From Aliiglaciecola sp. LCG003 (GTDB lineage Bacteria; Pseudomonadota; Gammaproteobacteria; Enterobacterales; Alteromonadaceae), in NCBI RefSeq assembly GCF_030316135.1, contig NZ_CP128185.1, positions 620,001 to 684,000 on the forward strand: a DNA stretch of 64,000 nucleotides, given 5' to 3'. A program made the translations under genes and the position numbers. Shown piece by piece: positions 44,301-53,188 of this stretch. The first letter of the stretch is position 1; each line of letters begins with the position of its first letter. The notes below the pieces were generated by a model. That model was not told the DNA's origin. It saw only the letters and a list, made by a program, of their open reading frames with translations, and searched no databases.

Positions 44301-46966
44301 TCTGATTTACCCAGAGGAATTGAGTGTCCAGTACAGCTTAATCGCAGCATGCCTAATAAAGCAAGTAACCAACCTACACTGCCGCCACCACCAGAATTTG
44401 GTTCGGGATCTGGTAAAGGCACAGGTGTCACCGTGGGTTGCTGCACTGTGATGGTAAGGCTGGCAGAATCAGTTAGCAGATCCGGATCCTCGATATCATA
44501 ATGAATCACTTCGGTTCCGAAAAAGCCCCGATCTGGGGTGTAAGTTATGCTGCCATCATTTGGGTTGAAACTGGCGCTGCCTTGACCACCATAGCGTATT
44601 TCAACAATTTTGATGTTGTCACCATCGGGATCAAAGTCATTTGATACTACAGTAAAGGTCTGTGGGCCGGAGTTTTGCTCAACAGATGCTGTTTCATTCA
44701 CGGCAATCGGGGCATCGTTAACTGCTGAAACCTGCGCAATAAAAGCATAAATATTACTATCACTAACACTATCGTTGACTATCACGTTTATGCTCAGGGC
44801 ACCGTTAAAATCCTGTTCAGGCCGAATGATATTGTTTTCAATGGTGTAATTAGCCCCTGGTATAAGGGTAAGGGTGAAATTGGACGGGTAATCTGAATCA
44901 GGGTCATCTACCGTTAAATCTGCGAACCCAATCGTAAACGTGCTGTCCTCGACCACAGTAAAATCAGTCTGGCCAGTAATCAAAGGTGCGACTGCGTTGT
45001 CGCTAGGCATGATGGTAAAGCTGCCAGGGTTCACTGCATAAAATACATTGTCACTGCACTTTATCATTAACCTAGCTACTTCAGTGCTGGTACTTGGCGC
45101 CGACACTTGCTGTTGTCCATCGTTTGGGGTGCCTGAGAGCAATGTTGACTCAAAGGTTCGATTGCCATCTGTATCGAGTAAGATATCCACTGCGGGGCAA
45201 GAAATTGGCGGCACATCAGTTGTTGCCACATTCCACCTAACGGTTTGATTCTCTCCACCTAGCCAGCGGGCTTGGGCAAGGGGCGCAGAAACTGCAAAGT
45301 CGGTGGTTGTGGGCTCAACACTGAGCGAAGCTTGAAGTGTATTTACCCCACCGCGACCGTCTCGGGCGATTAATTCAAAATTTAACTGACGTTGGGTTTG
45401 AGGGTAGGTTTCACCAAAGCTAATGCTATCGTTAAGGACATCAATCAGACGGGGAAAGTATCGACTGGATGATGACCTAGGTGAATAAGAGCGAAAAAGT
45501 GGATTGGCACCATTGTCGACGGCCATTTCCCCCACCGATTCAGTTGCGCCTTCAAAGCCGCCAGGGTCGATCTGATCCCAGCTATAACTCAGAAGGTCAT
45601 TATCCGGATCAGTGACTTCAGCGCTCAGCACGAAAGGGGTATTGGCCGGGATAGTATGCTCAATGGGTTGACTGGCAATCACAGGAATGGAATTGCCATT
45701 GGACAATGTATTGCCGCAACTTCTACGGGCTAAGTTGGTTCTGATTTCTTCAATGGATGCACTGTGGAAATAGCCATCAGCGTCGTTTTGAATATTCTGA
45801 CTGCCGCAAATACCTGCGTAAGACATAATCGTTGAACCGCTACCAGGCTCAACCGCCGAGTTTCTGGAGCGCTGGTCTGAAGTACATGAACTGGAATTGA
45901 CCGCGTTGAAAGTATGTTCAGCAGCTAGTTGATGACCAAATTCATGTATTGCTAGCTGAATATAAAAACTTTCACCAAAAGGTCGACTGCTGCCGGTTTG
46001 GCCACGGGCTTTATAGCCATCTATACAAATACTCTGAATGGTGGCCAGCCCGCCCGAATCAGTGTTAACTAAATGGCCGATATCATAATTGGCGGAGCCG
46101 ATTAAGCTGTCTATGGTTTGTTGATTTTTATCTAAGTCAACACTTGAATCATTTTCAAAAGGGTCGGTGGCTGCATCGGTGAAAATAATACGGTCGTTAT
46201 TGGCTACCAGCTCAAACTGAATAGCCAAATCAGTAAGAAATATCTGATTAATCCGATTGACCAGGGTGACTAGTTCGGCCATTGCCTGGGCCTCACCGCC
46301 ATTTGCCTGAGTATATTCTCCACTGGCGCTGATGGCTAAACGATAAGTAGTAACACTATTACCATTTGCTCTGGCGGCTCGTTGTGATGCTGGTTTAAAT
46401 TGAGTATTAGCAATGGCAGACTCAGGGATACGCATATAATCTTGTTGGTTAATTTTTATCTGCTCGGGTATGACTTCATGTTTGCCAAAGTAACTGATGT
46501 ATTGCTGCGTGTTGGCAATTTTGTCGTAGGTCAGAAACGCCCATTCATTTTGATAAGTAAACATGCCGCTTAGCCCCCTAGGGGACAAATTAAAGCGCCC
46601 GCGATTTTTGGGGTTAGCCACGTCCACCCCTATAAATGAGCGGATATCAGGGTATTTATCTGCCAATGCAGCGGCCATCACCTTGACTTGGCTCAGTCGA
46701 TAGAGTTTTTGTTCACCATCGGGCATAGGGATGGCGAGCTCAAATTGAGCCGTCGTATCCTTCTGAATAGCCTGCAACGCGACTGGATTGATTTTCAGTT
46801 GGTAGCCTTGAGTTACGGACCGGCTAACTTGATTGCCATCTTCAGATTTTGCAGCCTGTGTTATCCATAGGGGCAAATCTTCTTGGTTAGCCGAAATGGC
46901 ATAGGCGCTGTGTAAGGTCATCAAGGCAACTAAAGCGGGAGCCCAAAGCCGTGTAATTAAATTCAT
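44297..46966 (-). CDS. secreted reprolysin-like zinc metalloprotease with GlyGly-CTERM tail
   Basis: From the ATG at 46966 the protein has 889 residues and a signal peptide ending near HSAYA. The frame starts 9 codons earlier at a TTG, which is less likely. The zinc motif HEFGHQLAAEH (His341, Glu342, His345, His351) is followed by IMSYAGICG, the Met-turn of metzincins, so this is a reprolysin-like enzyme. Cadherin-like and tandem Ig-like repeats follow (about 425-840). The C-terminus, SGGGGSVGWLLALLGMLRL, is a GlyGly-CTERM sorting signal for rhombosortase and type II secretion, though the Arg cluster after the helix is weak. It likely degrades extracellular protein. Confidence 0.88.
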   Translation of the reverse strand: MNLITRLWAPALVALMTLHSAYAISANQEDLPLWITQAAKSEDGNQVSRSVTQGYQLKINPVALQAIQKDTTAQFELAIPMPDGEQKLYRLSQVKVMAAALADKYPDIRSFIGVDVANPKNRGRFNLSPRGLSGMFTYQNEWAFLTYDKIANTQQYISYFGKHEVIPEQIKINQQDYMRIPESAIANTQFKPASQRAARANGNSVTTYRLAISASGEYTQANGGEAQAMAELVTLVNRINQIFLTDLAIQFELVANNDRIIFTDAATDPFENDSSVDLDKNQQTIDSLIGSANYDIGHLVNTDSGGLATIQSICIDGYKARGQTGSSRPFGESFYIQLAIHEFGHQLAAEHTFNAVNSSSCTSDQRSRNSAVEPGSGSTIMSYAGICGSQNIQNDADGYFHSASIEEIRTNLARRSCGNTLSNGNSIPVIASQPIEHTIPANTPFVLSAEVTDPDNDLLSYSWDQIDPGGFEGATESVGEMAVDNGANPLFRSYSPRSSSSRYFPRLIDVLNDSISFGETYPQTQRQLNFELIARDGRGGVNTLQASLSVEPTTTDFAVSAPLAQARWLGGENQTVRWNVATTDVPPISCPAVDILLDTDGNRTFESTLLSGTPNDGQQQVSAPSTSTEVARLMIKCSDNVFYAVNPGSFTIMPSDNAVAPLITGQTDFTVVEDSTFTIGFADLTVDDPDSDYPSNFTLTLIPGANYTIENNIIRPEQDFNGALSINVIVNDSVSDSNIYAFIAQVSAVNDAPIAVNETASVEQNSGPQTFTVVSNDFDPDGDNIKIVEIRYGGQGSASFNPNDGSITYTPDRGFFGTEVIHYDIEDPDLLTDSASLTITVQQPTVTPVPLPDPEPNSGGGGSVGWLLALLGMLRLSCTGHSIPLGKSE

Positions 46967-47139
46967 ATACTGTCCAAATAAGCCCCAGGGCAAGGTTATA
47001 ATTACCGTTATAGTGGTAATTTTAGATCATTTAACCTGAAAGCTAACTGAATAAACTCAATGTAATTATTTTCAGGCTCCATTGCTGTGTTATTTCCGCC
47101 AACTTATAGCGGCATACAATACCTGCAGGCCGCTGCCTA

Positions 47140-47811
47140 TCAGGGTAATAGATGTTGTTCAAGAGTATCTGTTTTTATCATGTTTAAGATAAGATCTGTT
47201 GCTCGGGTCACTTCCGCCAGTTGTTGCTCATTTGACATGCTGTAGGGCAAACCCAGTAAACTGCGAAAATGGAAATCGCCTTTGAGTAAGTTGAAAAATG
47301 CGGTGGACCAGTAGTGAGCTTGTTGTTCAGATAATCTCAAGCTTGCATTACTTTGCATAAATTGACTGAGTAATTGCAGGCCATGCTGGGGTCCTGCGGC
47401 ATAAAATAATTCTGCCACGTGAGGGTTGTTGGTCAGCTCACCTATGACAACACGATGCATTGCAATGGCTTGTTCATCTTGTAACAAGCTCATAGTTTGA
47501 TTGCCAAAGCGGATCATAAATTGGCGAGGATCATCATCCGCCGCCGCCATGTATTCTTCGTCCAATTGATACTGTCGACATTTAAAGCCAATGACAGCGA
47601 CAAAAAGCGCATCTTTGTTACTAAAATGCGAATACACCGTTTGTTTTGATACGCCAGCACGGTTGGCGACTAAATCCATTGATGTCGAGGAAAAACCTTG
47701 GCTTAAAAATAGTTCACTTGCAGCAAGTAAGATACTTTCGCGTTTTTCTTCACTTTTTGGGCGACCAGCTTTAGTTCCTACTTTATTGCCATATTTTTTG
47801 GTTTCTGACAT
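47140..47811 (-). CDS. TetR/AcrR-family transcriptional regulator
   Basis: The helix-turn-helix lies in ILLAASELFLSQGFSSTSMDLVANRAGVSKQTVYSHFSNK near residues 27-65, the pattern of TetR/AcrR repressors. The rest is the ligand-binding helical domain. I start at the ATG at 47811 (MSETKKYG), because the frame's first codon at 47820 is TTG. It is divergent from an RND efflux pair, the usual setting of a local pump repressor, and palindromes that fit an operator lie in the gap. Confidence 0.92.
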   Translation of the reverse strand: MSETKKYGNKVGTKAGRPKSEEKRESILLAASELFLSQGFSSTSMDLVANRAGVSKQTVYSHFSNKDALFVAVIGFKCRQYQLDEEYMAAADDDPRQFMIRFGNQTMSLLQDEQAIAMHRVVIGELTNNPHVAELFYAAGPQHGLQLLSQFMQSNASLRLSEQQAHYWSTAFFNLLKGDFHFRSLLGLPYSMSNEQQLAEVTRATDLILNMIKTDTLEQHLLP

Positions 47812-47880
47812 GTACTTCAATACCTTACATACTTAACCTAAGTTCAGGCTAATCATTAATTTGACATCAAACTATTATCA

Positions 47881-47909
47881 TACTGGACGGTCTAGTATTT
47901 ATATACTAG
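47881..47909. promoter_or_regulatory. candidate TetR-family operator in the divergent gap
   Basis: TACTGGACGGTCTAGTA (47881-47897) is a 17-bp near-palindrome with one mismatched pair. It overlaps a second dyad, CTAGTAT/ATACTAG (47892-47898 with 47903-47909). TTGACA at 47861 is a possible -35 element nearby. The location between tetR and the pump genes fits autoregulation and pump repression. Confidence 0.55.
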
Positions 47910-47967
47910 TCTATGCAGGAATTCAATTCAGTGTGACAACAGCACCTAAATTAATCAGGAAATCTTG

Positions 47968-49134
47968 GTGAAAACAACATCATCTAAATCTCTATTAATC
48001 GCAACCGCCATTATTATACCTCTAATTAGCGTTGCTGGGTTAATGATTGCAGCAGGTTCTGGTCAGGTCGCTGCACCGCCAATCACGGCTAAAGTACATA
48101 GAGTTGCAGTGATCAAACTTGCTCCCCAACAGTCCTATCAGCAGCAGCAAATGGCTTACGGTCGGATAGAGTCAGCGAATATAGCTAATCTCGGGTTTGA
48201 GTTGGCCGGCAAGGTCGAACAGTTGCTCGTCGATGAAGGAGACTTTATTCAGGCGGGTCAGCTAATTGCTCGTCTGGATACACAACGTATCGACGCTAGC
48301 ATGAAAGAATTAGATGCTGCGCTGCAAAGGGCCAAATCCGACGCACGTTTAGCCAAACAATCTCAGCAACGAGTGGCCGAATTAGTGGCCAAAAAGCTTG
48401 AATCTTCACAACGGTTGGATGAAGTAAACGAGTCTTATCAAAGGTCCAGTGCACAGGTCGCTGAAACCCAGGCGCGGATCAATACCCTACAAGTAGAGTT
48501 GTCAAAGTCTCAATTGCTAGCATCATTTGATGGCACTGTGGTGTCGCGCCCAGTAGATCCGGGCACTGTCATATCGGCTGGACAACCTGTTTTCCAAGTG
48601 CAGCAGGCAAGTCAGTATGATGCACGTATTGCCTTGTCTAGCGATCGCGCCTTTGCACTGAAAATTGGTCAATCCCATGATTTACTTGTCAATGCTGAGC
48701 AGGTTTCGGGCGTGGTGAAATCCATCGCTTCTACCCGACAATTGAACACACGGACCATAGATGTGATCTTCTCCTTGGGCGATATCCTAGACTCTCGTTT
48801 ACTGCCCGGAGACCTAGTCGGCTTGACCTATAGTAAACAAGTCAGTGAATATGGTGCTTGGGTGCCTAAAGAGGCATTAAGTAGCGGAATACGTGGCCTT
48901 TGGACATTATTTACCGTACCGGGCAAGGGTCAACAAAGTGTAACCTCCCGCTCAGTGGAAGTGCTGTATTCAGGTCAAACACACAGTTTCGTGCGTGGCG
49001 CGCTCAGTGCTGATGATTGGATGGTGGTGAGTGGCGCCCACCGGTTGGTGCCCGGGCAAGTTGTGGAAGCGGTGGAGTCTGCTACCAATGCTCAGGTAAT
49101 GAGCTTAATGGCATCTAATCAAGGGATGCGATAA
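47968..49134 (+). CDS. RND efflux periplasmic adaptor (membrane fusion protein)
   Basis: The 388-residue protein has an N-terminal helix (about 9-30) and the HlyD/AcrA layout: a lipoyl half-motif (NLGFELAGKVEQLLVDEGDFI), a coiled-coil hairpin (about 110-185, rich in Ala, Gln and Lys) and the second lipoyl half (ASFDGTVVSRPVDPGTVI). It links the inner-membrane pump to an outer-membrane channel. The start is the GTG at 47968, preceded by AGGA at 7 bp; a TTG directly before it is less likely. The permease gene starts 2 bp after its stop. No outer-membrane channel gene is adjacent. Confidence 0.93.
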   Translation: MKTTSSKSLLIATAIIIPLISVAGLMIAAGSGQVAAPPITAKVHRVAVIKLAPQQSYQQQQMAYGRIESANIANLGFELAGKVEQLLVDEGDFIQAGQLIARLDTQRIDASMKELDAALQRAKSDARLAKQSQQRVAELVAKKLESSQRLDEVNESYQRSSAQVAETQARINTLQVELSKSQLLASFDGTVVSRPVDPGTVISAGQPVFQVQQASQYDARIALSSDRAFALKIGQSHDLLVNAEQVSGVVKSIASTRQLNTRTIDVIFSLGDILDSRLLPGDLVGLTYSKQVSEYGAWVPKEALSSGIRGLWTLFTVPGKGQQSVTSRSVEVLYSGQTHSFVRGALSADDWMVVSGAHRLVPGQVVEAVESATNAQVMSLMASNQGMR

Positions 49135-49136
49135 TC

Positions 49137-52100
49137 ATGAGCCAAGCACACCACCCTAAGGTACAAAAAGGGCCTTGGTTCAGCGCATTTTTTAGTAACG
49201 GTCACTTGTTAGCCTTAACCATTGTGATTTTTCTGGTAGCAGGGCTATCGGCGATTTCTTCCTTGCCCCGTCTCGAAGATCCTCGGATTGATACTCGCAA
49301 TGTGTTGGTGCTGACCGCTTATCCGGGAGCATCGGCAGAGCGTGTGGAGTCCTTGGTCAGTGACGTAATTGAGGATGAACTACGACAACTTTTTGAAATC
49401 AAGGAAATTAAATCAACCTCGCGAGCCGGAATTTCAGTGATCAGCGTGGAATTGCAGCCTTGGGTCGACAACCAGACCAATGAACAGATTTTCTCTAAAA
49501 TTCGCGATAGTTTGGCAGATGCCAAGCAGCAATTTCCGCAGGGGGCAGGGGAGCCGGAGTTAGACGAAAAACGTGGGGCTACCTCATTTACCTTGTTGGT
49601 CGGTTTGCATTCGCCTGCAGGTTACCACACCCCGATGTCAATTCTTACCCGTATGAGTGAAGAGGTAGCAGACCGTTTACGTAACGTGTCAGGCACTGAG
49701 TTGGTCAGAACTTACGGTGAATTAACCCAAGAAATTAGCGTAGAAGTCGACCCCCATAAACTCTCTAGTGTGGGCTTGAACGTGGCGCAGGTGAGCCAAA
49801 TTATTGCCTCTGCTGATCCTAAGTTGCCTGCTGGTGTGGTTAGAAGTGACACCCAGAATATCCGCATTCAGATTGCCGAAGAATTGGCTAGTTTAGATGT
49901 GATCCGTAATATTCCGTTAAATGTTTCAGCCAATGGTCAGTTTATTCATCTTCAAGACGTTGCAACTGTTTCCCGTGGCTGGCAGCAACCCCTAACTGAA
50001 ATTGCCTTGGTGGACGGTGAGCAAATGGTATTTGTTGCAGCGAGAATGCAGCCAACCGTTCGAGTAGACAAATGGACTGAAAACGCAAAACAAGCGCTCG
50101 CTGAGTTTAATCAGTTGTATCAAGGCTCCGTAGCTGCAGATATCGTATTCGAACAAAACACCTATACCGAATCAAGATTGTTGGACCTCACCCAGAATCT
50201 GTTAATGGGATCTTTGGTGGTGATGGCTGTGGTTTTTCTTTTTATGGGCTTTCGTTCTGCCTGGATTGTAGGTATTTCGCTGCCGCTGAGCGCCGCATTT
50301 ACCATTTTCTCACTGAGCTTTTTTGATGAGCAAATCCATCAAATGTCTATTTTTGGTATTATTATCGCTATAGGTTTACTGATTGATAATGCGATTGTTA
50401 TCACCGATGAAATTCGAGCGAACTTGCTCAACAGTGCGAATTCTAGAATGGACGCCCTAGTCAAAAGTGTCAGACATCTTTTTAACCCATTACTTGCTTC
50501 CACATTAACTACTATTTTAGGCTTTATGCCGATTTTTCTGCTGCCAGGAAATATCGGCGATTTCATTGGTTCTATCGCCATCAGTGTAGTTATGGCCTTA
50601 ATTGGCTCGCTATTCATTTCAATGACGGTGATAGCTGCTCTAGCCGCGCGATATTTACCGCGACCTAGTGCCCTTGACCAAAAACAAAAATGGTATCAAG
50701 GCGGGATTCAGTTTCCCATATTAACCCAGTGGTACAAGGCAGCCATTGCCAAAGGGATTCAACGTCCGCTGTTAATTCTGTTGATTACCGTGAGCTTGCC
50801 CATCGCAGGTTTTGTGTTGGCAGGCCAACTTGGTAATGTATTTTTTCCCAGTGCAGATAGGGACCAATTTGAGATTTATGTGTGGCTACCGGATGGCACT
50901 GCAATCGGCAAAACTAGAGCAGTTGCAGAGCAGGTTGACGAACATATTCGTGCCTCAGATAAGGTTGCGCAGGTGACTTGGCTGGTGGGCGGTTCAGCGC
51001 CTTCCATCTATTACAATCAAGTTATGACGAGAGACAATACTGCTCATTTTGCCCATGCTGTAGTTAAAACGGTATCTGTTCGCGCAGCGGCTGGCTTAAT
51101 TGCACAACTACAAAATGAATTGGACGACTCTTTTCCACAGGCAAAAGTAGTGGTGCGGGCATTTGGCCAAGGACCGCCAATATCAGCGCCTATTGGAGTG
51201 GAGATTTATGGTCCTGATCTTGCGGTAATAGATGAATTAGGTCAGCAAGTGCGTTTAGCTATGTCCCAGCTCCCAGGAATAACCAACAGTATTGCGTCGA
51301 TCACTATGGGTGAGCCTGAACTCATTTTGAACGTCACCCGCACTGTCTCATCCCTTTCCGGATTGTCTCTAAACGATATCGCAAGTCAATTACGGGCATC
51401 CCTGGATGGGCAAATCGGTGGTTCGGTGCTTGAAGGAACCGAAGAAATACCTATTCGCGTAAGGGTTCCAGCATCTTTTCGGAATAATTTAGATAGTCTG
51501 AATGCTATGCCTTTACTCACTCCTGCATTGATCAATCAACAGTCTTGGTTACCCGTTTCGGCATTGGGTGAATTTGAACTGCGTTCCAGTATTGCAGGAA
51601 TAACCCGTAAAAATGGTGAGCGGGTTAATATTGTCGAAGGCTTTCTACTTCCCAACGCCACCGCGGTGGATGTTAGTAATGGCTTAAGTCGAAAACTAAG
51701 TGAGTCGGGTTTCGATTTACCTAAAGGTTACAAAATTAAAATGGCAGGAGACGCCGACGAGCAGCAAGAAGCCTTGGGATTATTAGCCACCTATGCGCCT
51801 GTTCTACTAGTGCTGATGATAACGACTTTGATTTTAACGTTTAGAAGCGTCAAATTAGCGATGCTTATTGCTAGCGTAGCGGTTTTATCAGTAGGTCTGG
51901 GGATGTTTAGCTTGTGGTTGTCAGGCCTGCCAATCGGATTTAATCCCTTGCTTGGCTGTGCCGGATTAATCGGTGTGGCGATCAATGGTTCAATTGTGGT
52001 GATAGCGTCGATTAATGCGAACTCCGAGGCTAGGATGGGGGATCTTGAACAAATTGTACGAGAAACTATGAGTTGTAGTCGGCATATTTTATCGACTACT

Positions 52101-52295
52101 TTCACCACCGTAGGCGGATTTATTCCACTATTGATATTCAGTGAAGGAACATTTTGGCCGCCGTTGGCAGTGGTTCTAGCCGGTGGAGTAGGATTTTCGG
52201 TTATTCTATCATTGGTTTTTACACCCATAGTGGCTGGCAGGTTGGCAATCCATAGAGGTAAACAGGCCATGCACGCTTCACCTGTTATGGGGTAG
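49137..52295 (+). CDS. RND efflux transporter permease
   Basis: The 1052-residue protein has the twelve-helix, two-porter-loop layout of AcrB-type pumps. Helix 4 carries the proton-relay segment GIIIAIGLLIDNAIVITDEI, and the second half has GVAINGSIVVIASI. The N-terminal part includes LTAYPGASAERVESLVSDVIE. The second proton-relay site reads LIGVAINGSI instead of the more usual LVGIVVNNAI. It exports small molecules such as drugs or detergents with the adaptor encoded 2 bp upstream. The substrate is unknown. Confidence 0.94.
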   Translation: MSQAHHPKVQKGPWFSAFFSNGHLLALTIVIFLVAGLSAISSLPRLEDPRIDTRNVLVLTAYPGASAERVESLVSDVIEDELRQLFEIKEIKSTSRAGISVISVELQPWVDNQTNEQIFSKIRDSLADAKQQFPQGAGEPELDEKRGATSFTLLVGLHSPAGYHTPMSILTRMSEEVADRLRNVSGTELVRTYGELTQEISVEVDPHKLSSVGLNVAQVSQIIASADPKLPAGVVRSDTQNIRIQIAEELASLDVIRNIPLNVSANGQFIHLQDVATVSRGWQQPLTEIALVDGEQMVFVAARMQPTVRVDKWTENAKQALAEFNQLYQGSVAADIVFEQNTYTESRLLDLTQNLLMGSLVVMAVVFLFMGFRSAWIVGISLPLSAAFTIFSLSFFDEQIHQMSIFGIIIAIGLLIDNAIVITDEIRANLLNSANSRMDALVKSVRHLFNPLLASTLTTILGFMPIFLLPGNIGDFIGSIAISVVMALIGSLFISMTVIAALAARYLPRPSALDQKQKWYQGGIQFPILTQWYKAAIAKGIQRPLLILLITVSLPIAGFVLAGQLGNVFFPSADRDQFEIYVWLPDGTAIGKTRAVAEQVDEHIRASDKVAQVTWLVGGSAPSIYYNQVMTRDNTAHFAHAVVKTVSVRAAAGLIAQLQNELDDSFPQAKVVVRAFGQGPPISAPIGVEIYGPDLAVIDELGQQVRLAMSQLPGITNSIASITMGEPELILNVTRTVSSLSGLSLNDIASQLRASLDGQIGGSVLEGTEEIPIRVRVPASFRNNLDSLNAMPLLTPALINQQSWLPVSALGEFELRSSIAGITRKNGERVNIVEGFLLPNATAVDVSNGLSRKLSESGFDLPKGYKIKMAGDADEQQEALGLLATYAPVLLVLMITTLILTFRSVKLAMLIASVAVLSVGLGMFSLWLSGLPIGFNPLLGCAGLIGVAINGSIVVIASINANSEARMGDLEQIVRETMSCSRHILSTTFTTVGGFIPLLIFSEGTFWPPLAVVLAGGVGFSVILSLVFTPIVAGRLAIHRGKQAMHASPVMG

Positions 52296-52369
52296 AATGT
52301 AGTAGATTTGAAGCCCAAGTGGGCTAAACTTATTACTCAACCGTAAAATGATTGGAATAAACTAAATCA

Positions 52370-52480
52370 ATGAAGCTAACACGCTGGTTAAAAACCGATT
52401 GTCCATACTGCCAGCGAATGCGAATGATTTTGCTATGGTGCGTGATCATGTTGATAGTGTACTTTTATGTCTGGCAATGA
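52370..52480 (+). CDS. 36-residue CPYC-containing membrane miniprotein
   Basis: A short ORF starts with ATG at 52370 and ends with TGA at 52478-52480. The product has a basic N-terminus with KTDCPYCQRMRM, then a single hydrophobic helix ending in FYVWQ. CPYC is the redox motif of glutaredoxins, but here there is no thioredoxin fold; it could bind metal or form a disulfide. The ORF overlaps the start of the DUF2982 gene by 14 bp, in another frame, which suggests coupling. The ribosome-binding site is weak, so the call is tentative. Confidence 0.5.
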   Translation: MKLTRWLKTDCPYCQRMRMILLWCVIMLIVYFYVWQ

Positions 52481-53180
52481 ACGACAACTTGAAATAGAAA
52501 AGGATACAGCAAGTCAAAGTATCAAAATTAGAGCCGTTGCCAAGCGCAATGGATTGAGTACTTTGATATTCGGTTTGCTCGCTCTAATGCTGTCAATACT
52601 CCTATTGGCCTTGCTACCGAAATCTATTTATTTGCTTGGTATTTTTGCTTTGAGTGCATCAATCGTCACTATGTTGATTGGCTGGTTTAAAATACGAGAG
52701 CCGCAACATAGCCTCGAACTTACCAAAAGCCACATTCACTATCACCACCGCCATGGCAAATGGAGTGTCACTTGGGACAACATCCAACGGATTGACGTAC
52801 CTAAAGTTACTACTGGACTAGACGTTCTTCCATTAGCAATGGTGGGCATTAAATTAAGAGACTACGAACCGCTTCTGCAGGTAATATCACCTCGCTTGGC
52901 CACCAACTTATTATTGGAGCAACGGGCGTTACTGCTGCAAAACAATCAATGTGCCAATGGTGGTTGCTACAACACCGACTTGATAGAAAATGACAGCTAC
53001 AAAACAGCCAACGGCAAAGTCCTCAAAGGAATCCCAGCGATGTTGGCGAATAGAATGAGTAAATTACGAGCAGCACTGGGCTTTGATTTATTTATATCAA
53101 TGGGGGAGCTTGACCGCTCCAGCGAAGAGTTTGTTGAATTACTCCGTCAATGCCAAGCACAGGTCATCAAACAGCAGTAA
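52467..53180 (+). CDS. DUF2982 domain-containing membrane protein
   Basis: The 237-residue protein has two adjacent membrane helices (about 30-48 and 52-70), then a mostly soluble part. HSLELTKSHIHYHHRHGKWSVTWDNIQRIDVP and SMGELDRSSEEFVELLRQC match the DUF2982 family found in Vibrio, Alteromonas and relatives. Function is unknown. It partly overlaps the CPYC miniprotein ORF and converges on the hybrid kinase gene with only 8 bp between the stops. Confidence 0.85.
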   Translation: MSGNERQLEIEKDTASQSIKIRAVAKRNGLSTLIFGLLALMLSILLLALLPKSIYLLGIFALSASIVTMLIGWFKIREPQHSLELTKSHIHYHHRHGKWSVTWDNIQRIDVPKVTTGLDVLPLAMVGIKLRDYEPLLQVISPRLATNLLLEQRALLLQNNQCANGGCYNTDLIENDSYKTANGKVLKGIPAMLANRMSKLRAALGFDLFISMGELDRSSEEFVELLRQCQAQVIKQQ

Positions 53181-53188
53181 TACCAACA

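Noticed and set aside
51791-52318. 175-codon minus-strand ORF opposite the RND permease
   Set aside because: It is almost completely antisense to the permease and has no start signal or recognisable domain.
52312-52325. AGCCC/GGGCT hairpin after the RND permease as terminator
   Set aside because: The stem is only 5 bp and no T-tract follows.
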